Shown here piece after piece: positions 1 to 9,917 of a DNA stretch of 64,000 nucleotides. Made by a program: the position numbers and the translations under genes. The stretch is from assembly GCA_036850595.1 (NCBI GenBank), contig CM072154.1, positions 10,857,330 to 10,921,329 of the forward strand. The letters are read 5' to 3'. Within the stretch, counting starts at the first letter, position 1. Each line of letters begins with the position of its first letter. The notes beneath the pieces were generated by a model. That model was not told the DNA's origin. It ran no database searches and saw only the letters and a program-made list of their open reading frames with translations. This DNA comes from Rhyacichthys aspro. Taxonomy: Eukaryota > Chordata > Actinopteri > Gobiiformes > Rhyacichthyidae.

Positions 1-522
1 GGAGTACACGGTCTCATTAGTGTCCACCAGGAAGAACCACATCACACAATAGAGAGAAGTGGAGAGCCACACTCCGGCAATGATCCTCTTGGCTCTGGAG
101 ATGGTGCAGATGAACTGTGCCTTTATGGAGTGACAAATGGCGATGTAGCGCTCAATGGTGAAAGCCAGGATGGAGCAGGAGGAAACGTTAATGCCTAAGT
201 ACTGAAGGTAAGTTATGCACAAGCACCCAGTGTAGCCATAAATCCAGAAGGCGACCACATCTGAGATATTAGGCAAACCGGCGGCCAGGAGCACGATGAG
301 GTCGGCCACAGCCAGACTGACCAGGTAACAGTTAGTCGGGGTGACCATGTGTTTGGTGCGCAGAACCACAAGAACTACCATCACGTTCCCTGCAATCCCA
401 ACTCCACAGATTAACATTGTCAAAAGGATGGTTATGACCTGCTCCTGAAGAGGTTTCTGAGGCATTTCGGTCAGATTTACAACTCCAGTGATGTCCTTGA
501 AGATGGTTGTGTTGTTCTCCAT
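1..522 (-). CDS. trhr: Thyrotropin-releasing hormone receptor, 5' part of coding sequence (cut by window edge)
   Basis: Class A GPCR for the tripeptide TRH; family members couple to Gq at the plasma membrane. The frame runs from ATG at 522 to base 1 and gives the first 174 residues: a glycosylatable N-terminus (N3, N16), TM1 with GN at 45-46, TM2 with D74, TM3 with C100, an ERY motif at 124-126, and most of TM4. The TM3 stretch ITYLQYLGIN matches mammalian TRHR, including the residues known to contact TRH (human Tyr106 and Asn110, here Y108 and N112). An acceptor-like site just upstream (exon starts at 557) implies a spliced 5' UTR, as in mammalian TRHR. The ICL2 proline of human TRHR is serine here (HSIKAQ). 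Residues after TM4 lie outside the window. The gene is a TRHR with high confidence. Whether it is type 1, 2 or 3 is not settled; the chromosome-20-like neighbours suggest a non-type-1 ohnolog. Confidence 0.93.
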   Translation of the reverse strand, partial: MENNTTIFKDITGVVNLTEMPQKPLQEQVITILLTMLICGVGIAGNVMVVLVVLRTKHMVTPTNCYLVSLAVADLIVLLAAGLPNISDVVAFWIYGYTGCLCITYLQYLGINVSSCSILAFTIERYIAICHSIKAQFICTISRAKRIIAGVWLSTSLYCVMWFFLVDTNETVYS

Positions 523-720
523 TGTTTTTGTTGTCTCCGGGATTAGCAATAAGAAATCTAAAAAAAACAAAAAAGGTTGGTTAGGAAGGATGGTGGATAA
601 AAGAGTTTTTTATGAATTTGTGACTTACCATCATTGGCAGGAGGTAGCAGCTACTTGACTTCGCCATCAGCGCGCCCAAGTGCAAATATCTGGAGCGAGG
701 TCCTCCTCCAGTGTCCAGCG
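523..720 (-). other. trhr: trhr 5' UTR: coding-exon leader and upstream non-coding exon
   Basis: On the minus strand a T-rich tract followed by AG ends at 558, so 523-557 is the leader within the first coding exon. A consensus donor GTAAGT lies at 623-628, and 629 up to roughly 700-740 is then a non-coding first exon. Its outer end cannot be placed from sequence. The intron between them is only about 65 bases. Mammalian TRHR also has a non-coding first exon, which supports this reading. The splice sites are seen; the exon itself is inferred. Confidence 0.5.
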
Positions 721-1461
721 CGTCTCTCTGTTTTCCCTCTCTCTTGCTGCCTCCTCCCTCTCACATCGCACGCTGTTACATTCACAATACACTGAAAGAA
801 AGGAAAATCAATAGTGCTTCCTAACATAAGCAGTGATAGTCATGACAGCTACTTTGGACCTGGCCTTGAGTGTGAACCCTGCAATTACTGTAAGAGCAGA
901 GGAGGTTATAGCAGCGATTGGCCATTCAGTTCAAGTGATGCCAATTATGATCCAGGTCTGTAATACTCTACGGTGCGGCACAGGTTTAGATACAAACGAG
1001 TCACGGCCTCTGCCTGATGTGGATGTTACATTATCGTTTAATGTGACAGATGCAAGTATGATATTTTTTATAAATAAGTGTTGAATTACTCTGTGTTCAA
1101 ACAGGCATCACTGTTACAGAGTGTTCCAGCGATGTGCCAGTCAATAATTTGACAACAAAATGATTTTTATTGTGTCCTGTTACCAATTAGCCAATCAGTG
1201 ATCAGGAAAAAGGCAGTCCGCACATTCAGATGAAAGACAGTTAAGAAAGTTTTATTTTACTACATATGGATGTTTGAAGTTAGGCTTGTTGTCAGTGGAT
1301 GATTTTGTTCTATACACACTTGATTCTATTATATACATATCATTTTTTCTACAAAATGCTAATGATAATTGGACCATAATTGGGTCCATCTGCTCTCCAG
1401 GCCCAAACAACTGCTTTCGCCCCACCCTGACCCCAATAACCCCCCCGCGGGACTGAATTTT

Positions 1462-1464
<3 letters not shown>

Positions 1465-1492
<28 letters not shown>

Positions 1493-1521
1493 GATATATA
1501 GATATATATATATATATATAA
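1465..1521. repeat. (TA)n microsatellite
   Basis: Near-perfect TA dinucleotide run of about 57 bases with two GA interruptions, between the trhr 5' end and the ocstamp 3' end. A short ORF across it on the minus strand reads YIYIYI and is an artefact. Confidence 0.95.
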
Positions 1522-1542
1522 AAACCGTAATAGACATAGCTT

Positions 1543-1548
1543 TTTATT
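1543..1548 (-). terminator. ocstamp: Candidate polyadenylation signal of ocstamp
   Basis: AATAAA on the minus strand about 650 bases below the ocstamp stop codon. It would make 1549-2196 the 3' UTR, which contains no supported coding sequence. Placement is by motif only. Confidence 0.35.
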
Positions 1549-2196
1549 GCCTTTTGAGTTATAGTCAGACAGTTACACAAATCCAATAATGAACCTATAC
1601 ATACACAGAAACACAAACTATAGGAATAATTCATGATGCCCCAACAGAAACTGTGCTATCTCGGCGACAATCATAAGATGGACACTGAAGCGGCATCAAA
1701 AATAGATGACAAGAAAGTCTTCTATTATTGTTCCTGCTTAAAATAAACCCGAGCCTCATAGGAATTCTATACAAGACGAGCTTAAGACGGAAGACTTTTT
1801 CAGAAGAAAAGGATTTATCTTTTAAGGGAAGTCAAAAATAGACAGTGAAACGTGGAAGCAGATTTGTTTGCTGTGATCCATGTAGGTCATTGTGGTTGTA
1901 AACAAATGTCTTTTCAAAAAGGTGCTTTAGCAACAATGAAGAACTGTAATGCTCTGTGCCAAGGAATAAAAGCACTACAGTGGCATCTAGTGGAGCACAA
2001 AGAAAAATAAAAAATGAAAAGCAAACACCAGAAAAGAAAATATTTGAGTTGTCTGGAGAGGAAATTTGTTTCAAAACCACAGCGTCTTTGAGGTGCAACT
2101 GATGGGGCCGAGGGAAGTAGGTTTGAAATGAGTCACACAGGATGCTGCGCTTAAGTAGGATGTGAAAAAGTTCAGAAACTGTGCTGCATGGAAACA

Positions 2197-3965
2197 TCAC
2201 AGGTTTACCACCCAAATGTCTTTTTTTGTGTTCAACTTGGCTCCACTTTTCTCTGACCTATAATCAGCTCTCTTCTCTGCTTGCTTTTTAAAGAAGGATG
2301 ATGAGATCTTTCGCTGCATCCGTCCAGCGTACACCTCCAGGAAAACCAGGACATAGCTCAGGAGCCACAGACATCCCAGCAGCAGAGTTACCCCCACATT
2401 TGGACGTGAAGTAGTCACATCACACAGGGTTGGCTCCGGACTGAAGGTCCATTTGTAATCCCTGTGGAAGTTTGTGAGCTCTTGTGTGACGCAGGAGTGT
2501 GGGATGAGGCAAAAAGCCGGAGGGAACCACTGCACCTGTCAAAAAAAAAGTATTTTTATAAAAATTGTTTTATGTTGGATCACCCGAAGAATTTCATAAA
2601 CCTTTACCTTAAAATCAACATTAATGCTGGCAGATGTTGGTGGAAAATCCTGCAACCATGGCACAATCACCTCAACAATATGATACACAACATAATCCAA
2701 AGCCACTATTAAAGCTATTGCAGTAAAATATAATGTGCCCACAATTAGGGATATTACACATGAGGTGCATTCACGGCTTGTCATTTTACATCTTTGAAAT
2801 GTACTTAAAGCTTTGTTTCCAGCGTTCTTGGTCTTCTTCAAAGTGTTATCAAACTGAACTGATGCTAAGTAGGATTTTAGGTAATGTGCAGATTGGAAAA
2901 TTAATAAAGCCACAAAAATGGCAGCAAGAATCCGATTTGAGAGCAATTTATAATCTTTAAGTGTGTTTCTGATATAGGAGAAGTTGACCTCTATCTGCCC
3001 AATCATCTGTGTAAACCGGCTCTTAACTTCAGAGATATCAATGTGTGTGTAATGGTTGAAATTTCTCAAGTTTGTCACAATGCTCAAGTCATCCTGCTTC
3101 ACTTTGATGGTTTCTTCCACAAGGTCCTGCTTGGCTTTATTCAGCGGCTCGGATGAGTTTAACAAAGTGCGTGTGAAGCCCTCAGCGGTGCACTTTAGGA
3201 TGCAAACGACTGCTCCGACATTAGCGCTGATGTTAGGCACCACGTTGACCACTAGGACCATAAAAGAAGCTGAGAGGATGAGCTGGCGCCCCTCTTTGGT
3301 GCAGACGGTGGGAAGGGTCATGGTGAGCACACAGCGCAGGGGGTGACACAGAAAAGAGGCCAGAAAGATTGCAGTGCTGTAGATGCAGGTGGATAGGACT
3401 GACGCCTCATGGTGGTACCTGAGGGTCTTGGAGAGCCAGTTGTGAAGCAGAGCCCCTGTGACAATGGCCAAAGTCAAGCAAAGTGAGAGCAGGGTGAGGA
3501 GGTCTCGGCCAGATGGAGAAGGCGCGCAGTACACGGTCCATAGATAAGGCACTACTCTTCTCAGGAATTGTCTGCAAAAGCTGAGGCTGTTCCTAAAATA
3601 CAATAATACACAAATATTTTAGAGCATATTATGTTTGGGGAGGGAAGGGTAAACACTGGTGTGACAATGTCTTTAATTAGTTACAGTGAAAAAAGGTTCA
3701 AAACATTAGCACCTTGTGAGACAGAAGATTTAGCTTGATCGTGGGTTTCTTTAAAGCTCTGAGTTCTGGGTGTTGATCTTGAAGCTGATAAATGCTACAA
3801 TAACTGCAGTATATTAATTTGGTAATGTTGTACTTAAAGCAAATATTTAAAATAACAACTAAGAAATAAGAAGTAAATTAATCTACAACATAGTTTCAAA
3901 GGTATTATTAATGGAAGCTTTTCTTACCTGAAAGGTGTGATAACCCTCCAAGTGATCGACTTCAT
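2197..3965 (-). CDS. ocstamp: OC-STAMP: osteoclast stimulatory transmembrane protein (DC-STAMP family)
   Basis: Multi-pass membrane protein of the DC-STAMP family; the mammalian protein is needed for fusion of osteoclast and macrophage precursors. Three coding exons join in frame: 3928-3965 (MKSITWRVITPF), 2608-3592 and 2197-2535, with donors GTAAG at 3923-3927 and GTAAAG at 2602-2607 and acceptors after T-rich tracts. The product is 453 residues. It shows several hydrophobic segments in the first half, a loop rich in charged residues, a segment around HYLKSYLASVQFDN like the DC-STAMP domain, more hydrophobic segments, and a basic tail (RMQRKISSSFFKKQAEKR). It is shorter than human OCSTAMP and close to human DC-STAMP in length. 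The ocstamp name rests mainly on its neighbour slc13a3, adjacent to OCSTAMP in human. Dcstamp is the alternative. Confidence 0.85.
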
Positions 3966-5209
3966 CTTCACTATCTACTCAGAGGACAGGGAAGTGTCAA
4001 AGAGGAACTCCTCTGTCCAGTCACTGTCATGTTGCCGTTTGTTGATCCCTCACAAGTTTCCATGTGATAAAAAACTTTTAACCATGTAACATGACATAGA
4101 GTCATATGAAAAGAGAATGACACATTCTCACACTGCACAATCATTGAGGCTGCTATGACCAAAAGTTTCCTTTTTTAGCTTTGACTTGACCAGATTGTTA
4201 TTGTCATTGAATTTGTAAATATAAAGCACTATAATCTCTGAAAATCACTTTAGGAACAGTGCGTCTCATTTTGAGCATTCAGTTCTGCATTTTATTATTA
4301 TGTATTACAACTCAAGCCAACCTTTTGCACTGACCATACTAATACTGAGTAACTACTGCAGCCTTGTGCAGGTTAACCATTGTTGTCAGCCGTGTGACTC
4401 CAGACAGTTTACAACCCAAACGAGCAACGTAAGGAATTTATAACCATGGGCTCTTCTTGTGTGTTTACATTGGGGCTGACAAGTGACATTTGCTCAGGCT
4501 TTAAGACAAGACTGTTACATGGGTCTGAACTCTTGACACCGGGAGAAAAGTGAGTGGCCAAAAAACCAATTTTATTTCATTCAGCTCATACAGTGGTAAG
4601 TTTAAAGAAAAATCACAGTCATTAGTCAGAATTCATTCAGTTAAAAAAGTCATTGGTGTCTCATACAAGCCCTTGCATTTAAAAATTATTCACATTTTTT
4701 CCAGCAGCTGTTACAAATCATTATGCGTACTGTCTAGAACTAAGTGATTCATTTTATAGATCTATAGATCCATATTCATATAAAAAATATACAATCTTTG
4801 AAGCACTTGGGTATTCACAGCACATGGTTAAAGGCACATCGGCTTGGTTTGATGATACAAAAGGCTGACAGAGAAGTCTCCTATAAAAATACTTACAATG
4901 TAAAAGTAAGTGCCCTATCTTTCACAGTGATTTTGTACCTGATCGACCTATTTCCAAGAACTCTGCCTCAGATATGCATTGCTAAATACTACAAAAATAG
5001 CTAGCCCCAGCCTCTTGCAGTTGTTCATCCAGTGCGACGGCCTGGGTACAATGAAGTTACTTTCTGAGCCTTTAATCTCAGAATTGGAATGAAGTGCAGA
5101 CTGTTCTTTTTTTTTCGTTGTAACAAAGCTCATGCAACTTTCCCTGAATTGTGTCCATGTGCAGTGTTAAACCGTTTTAGAGGTGCTCCTGCTAAATTAA
5201 AGACATGTA
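3966..5209. other. Intergenic stretch: ocstamp upstream region and slc13a3 3' UTR
   Basis: No supported coding sequence on either strand. The right half is probably the slc13a3 3' UTR, ending near the AATAAA at 4571-4576. The left part holds the ocstamp 5' flank, where I see no distinct core promoter. Confidence 0.6.
4571..4576 (-). terminator. slc13a3: Candidate polyadenylation signal of slc13a3
   Basis: AATAAA on the minus strand, about 640 bases below the slc13a3 stop codon, with no closer canonical signal noticed. Motif evidence only. Confidence 0.45.
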
Positions 5210-8200
5210 TCAGAGAGTGGCATTGTGGATGGCAGAAAGCTTCATGTTTGATACAGCTGCAGTGTTGTTGAGGGGATGAGCCCATTCTGGATAGGTGTTC
5301 AAGTCAAACATGGCGACACCCCACGTGTTCATGGCCAGAGAGACAGACAGTATACCCAGGATGTTCATGATGAAGCCTGTCTTTACCTGTGAGGATGGAT
5401 TAAGAGGATTATTATGACAAACAACACAGAGGTTTAGAGGGACGTATCAGGTTTGGTTCGTACCATGTCTTTGACCATGAGATGTCCCGATGCAAAGGCG
5501 ATGGAGTTCGGAGGCGTGGACACTGGCAGCATGAACGCATATGAACATCCCACTGTTGCAGGTAACATAAAGTACAGGGGGTTCACAGAAACACGAATAG
5601 CCTGCAGAAACCAAACAAAACATTAACATAAAGCACTGATATGATCACAGCTGTTATGCCTATCTACTCACATTTATCTGTGCCTAATGTGTATCTTTAT
5701 TTTACCCAATGCAATGAGAGCCCACAGGACATTCATGTAATATTTAAGAAATATAAACTGACTAAAATATGAGATTACTGTGTCCGAGTAATAGTAAAAC
5801 TCAAACAGTTGCTATTTATGCATAAAGTGCATCTAATGAACCTACATGGCACTGATGTGTTTGAGAGCGTACTATGGTGCAATATGTGTAAAAAAAAATG
5901 CCCCACGTTTATCCTTTAAAGGATTCTTTAAGTGCCCATTTGATGATTAGCGACTTGTGTTAGCTGTCTAGCTCAAAACTATCTGAAAACACAATAAATT
6001 GTATAAGGGAGAAGCTACTACACTCAGTACATTGGGCACATTTGCTTTATAAATGACCTTTGATTGATAAAATAAAAGATATTTACTTTAAAATGAAATA
6101 TTTGTTAATCATAAAGAAATAATAATCATATCATATTGACTATTCTAATATGTCTCACAAGTTCAGCGATGACAGGTAAAAATATGATTATTGTGGCTGT
6201 GTTGCTGGCGAACTCTGTAAAACAAGCCAGGAAGGCTGTGATGAGCATCACAGCTGCAGCTGGAGGGACCTCGGCCAATGGCTGGAGATGGCCTCCGATC
6301 CAGGAGGCCAGCCCCGACTCCTGCCAAATGCCACAAGATTGGGGTGAAAGGTCAAACATCCAATAACAGTGTCATAAAGCAAAGTCAGACAAAAGAGAGC
6401 AGCAATACACAAAAGAGGAGAAGCACATTCTGATTTAGTGGAAAATGTATGTAAAGTGTGCAAGCAAATTTAGAGTGGTGAAACCAGTAGTAGTTGCTTA
6501 ACTTATCTGTTTACCTCACAGGCCTTGGCCATAGCGAAGCCACCTCCGAGCAGCAAAATAATGTTCCACGGAACAGAATCTTGAGCTTTTTTCCATGACA
6601 AAAGAGGAACGTATGGAGTGTTTGGTGCTGAGGAGAAATAAGAAATAACTGATTAAATATGATACTGTCTCAACTGCGTAGTGTGTAGTGAAGTGGACAG
6701 TTTGCCAGATACTGGTGAAAGAAGCAACTTTTACTATTGCTTGAGACATTTGCATACTACAGGACAAAAGGGACTGTCATGAACTTTTTTCCTTGTTCCC
6801 CGGTGTTTGTTTGATCAGCTGAACATAATGTACACTACCACACTCAAAGTTGAGACACACACACACACACACACACACACATGAAGCACGTGCCTACAGT
6901 TTTTAGAATTGTTCCTTCACTCACACAGAAAAGCTCAAAAAGATTATTGTAATCACAGAAACAGAAGAACTATAGTCTCACCGCCAGGAAATTTACTCAG
7001 TCTAATCTACATTATTAACATTCCTTGGCTTATTTTTTAGCAATTAACACTAGTTGAAATAAACACAATGAATATTAAAATACTTGGTGATCATGATAAG
7101 CATTAGCATTAGATGATATTTTCATAAAATACTTACCATGAGAGTTGCGCCACCAGCTCAGAGAAGGTTTCTGTGACGGGAAGAAGAACAATATAGACAC
7201 AATGATGACACCAGTGACCGCATCTGAAACATATCTGGAACAAAAAAATAAAAGTAGACATAAACAGATTACATATACAGTAGATGTTCTTATAAGTCCG
7301 AGACAGTGTTGTTCTTACCCTTTTTTAAAAAACACAGACCATCCAGTGACAAACTTGGGATCTCTTGTGAACAGGAGAATTGCAAACAATAGAAAAAAGA
7401 AAGAGATTGCTCCTTCTGCAAAACTGAAAAATATACAATAAAAATAATAGTGAGAAAGAAAGACATGTATTCATTGGGCCTGCATTGCATGAGATCTGAA
7501 GACATACACGAGTCCTCACTTTATGGGCCCGAGCTTTTTGTAATCTTCCATTATAACAGCCTTAGCCCTGGCTTCAGCTTGTGCTCTGTGATCCTCCTTT
7601 TTAAAGCACAACCTGCAAATATAGAGAAAGAGTGATTATTTTAAGTACTGTGCAAAAGTAATAAAAAAACAAAACAAAATAACAATGGTAATAGAAGTGT
7701 CAAAAATGTACAATAGTAAAATGTTTGTGCATTACCGTGTGTTCAAGCCCCCATAGAGAAATGAAATCCAGAGCCACCCCAAGAACAGGAAAAGAAGCAT
7801 AAGCGGGAAAGCAAACGCAAACCAAGAGCCAAAATTAATGAGGTCACAGTCTGGAAAGTAGCTGCAAAAGAAGTTATTGTTAAACAACTTTTGTTTACAC
7901 AAAGAAATGAGTCTATGTATGTATGTAGATACCTCTTTAGTTGTCCTATAAGGATTAGGTTGGGTGCAGTGCCGGTCAGTGTGGCTGTTCCTCCGATACT
8001 GGCTGCATATGGGATGCAGATCAGAAATCCTTTCCAGACTTTGACCTGGTACTGTGCCTCTGATCGGATCTCTTCAGCTGTCCTTGTGTCGTTCTGCTCA
8101 GTTGTGTCCACACTGTCCAAAGTAAACAGCATTTTGAATGAAAAGATGCACATAATGGAGACAAGAGTAAACAATAAACCATAAGTATAAAGGTCTTGAT

Positions 8201-9917
8201 GTGTTTGTCTTACACATTCATTGACAGTATTTGTTTTTCCGAGGGTAGTGAAGGCAGTGAATGAAGCTTCACAGAAGTGTGACCTTAAAAAAAACCCAGA
8301 CATCAAAAAAGTGTTAAAATGTAAGGCCCTGAGACCTTTGGTACATTTAATGCATGACTTTAAGCCACTGCAGTGTAAGTAATCAATTACTACATGAATA
8401 TTGACTAACTTTGGATTTGTTTATATGTTATCTAAGATTACATATTAAAGGCTCCTCAAAACAAAGTTAAAACCTCATGTCATTGTGTGCTCATGTGCAA
8501 TAGTGATTGATGCATTCTCTCTGTGTTAAAGTACCATTAATTATATCACTCTCTGGTTCTTCTGCAGACATGCACTTCTGTTTCAGCGTCTCTAGGTCTC
8601 CAAACAGACTCTCCAGAATGGCATTTGCAATTGGCAGCATCATGGCTGTTGTGGCTGTGTTGCTTAGCCACATGGACAAGAAGGACGAGGTCAACATCAT
8701 TCCTAGAATGAGCCTGATTAAAAAGGTTAAATCAATAATGACTTTTGGTATCCAATGGGTGTTAAATTAACACACAACAAGGCTTTAAGGCACACCTTGT
8801 ACTAACACATTGTACTGCCATAGATAAGTCACTTATGTGGCACCAACTTACTAAACTGATGATTTCTCGTTCAATCAAGTGGTCTTTGGATAGTCAGTTT
8901 TGAAGTTTGGATTTGTTATAACAAGTAACAGAGTATTTGAACAAATAAAAAGCTGTTAAAAGACAATATAATAACAATATGTCCCATAATACACATTAAA
9001 TCAAGTGGGAAAGTCGAGTACCAAATTCTAACCCATATTTTTGAACAGCTGACTTGAGTACATTTCACAACAGCACAGGTGCAGGGATCATCTATAGGTT
9101 TTGCTCTTGATTTAAGAGTTACTACGCTTTACTATTGCCACTAAAGTTGACTTAATTGAGGTGCAATATTATTATACTAAAGACAGGTCCAAAGGGCTTC
9201 AGACTGCTCAGCCCAGATAAATGTTTACTTACCAAGCTGGCTGAACACCAACAATACTCAGAACTTTTAGGGCTATTCTTCGATGTAGGCCCCACTCCTC
9301 AATGGACGACGCCATGACAAGACCACTCAGGAAGAGAAAATTTGTTTCAAGGAAGTATTGAGGGCAGACTTTTTTGGATGGAAGGATTCCCAGAGTTGGG
9401 AAAAGGCACACAGGAAGCATGGCAGTGACAGCCAGAGGAAGAGCCTCTGTGCACCAGTACGTAGCCATCAGGACCACCACATAGAGACACTTGCCTTCCT
9501 GCAAAATGAAGCAACAGCCACTCACTAAATGATTCAACTGTGTCTTATATGGCAACAATGAATACAAGTGTGCGACTGTCATGTTCTCTATGCATATAAG
9601 CAAGAAATATACAAAGTTATTGCTATTATGATATTATGGCATAAAAGTAAAGGCCAACAATAGGCTTAATGTGCAGGTACTTTCACTTTTCTCTGTTAAA
9701 TGTGCACTGTCCACTTCTGCATTACACAATAATAACAAAAATGCTTGCTGCAGCTTTAACTTGTAGCGTTTTCATGGATGTACCCAAACTTAAGCAGCCC
9801 TAGACTTACCTTCTCTGGTAAAGCGAAAATCAAAGGCAGGAAAAGGAGCGGGGTGATGACGAGAATGAGCTGTTTGTGGACGCTCCAGAGCTTCTTGGCC
9901 AGCGCTGATACTTCCAT
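5210..9917 (-). CDS. slc13a3: Na+/dicarboxylate cotransporter 3 (NaDC3)
   Basis: SLC13/DASS family plasma-membrane carrier of succinate, alpha-ketoglutarate and N-acetylaspartate with sodium. Exons read: 9810-9917, 9233-9498, 8713 to about 8535, about 8112 or 8077 to 7933, 7736-7861, 7520-7612, 7319-7423, 7137-7234, 6515-6627, 6159-6320, 5464-5601 and 5210-5386. All phases agree except between exons 3 and 4. Length is about 570 residues (human 602). Both family SNT motifs are present: MWLSNTATTAMMLP in exon 3 and FASNTATIIIFLP in exon 10. YWCTEALPL, VPWNIILLLGGGFAMAKAC and MLPVSTPPNSIAFASGH are also close to human NaDC3. The start MEVSALAKK is chosen by alignment with the mammalian N-terminus; an in-frame ATG 24 bases upstream is less likely. 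The C-terminus ends in an N-glycosylation-rich tail (NNT, NAT). The neighbour ocstamp is the same as in human 20q13.12. Confidence 0.93.
6854..6881. repeat. (CA)n microsatellite in slc13a3 intron
   Basis: Uninterrupted AC dinucleotide run of about 28 bases in the intron between exons 8 and 9 of slc13a3. Confidence 0.95.

Noticed and set aside
1832..2215. 127-residue minus ORF below ocstamp
   Set aside because: Lies in the ocstamp 3' UTR in another frame, without homology or splice support.
3056..3346. 96-residue plus ORF
   Set aside because: Shadow of the large ocstamp exon on the other strand.
2197..3965. Calling this gene dcstamp
   Set aside because: Length alone would fit DC-STAMP, and TRHR lies on the same human chromosome arm, but slc13a3 next door and the tcf15-srxn1-scrt2 block favour ocstamp.
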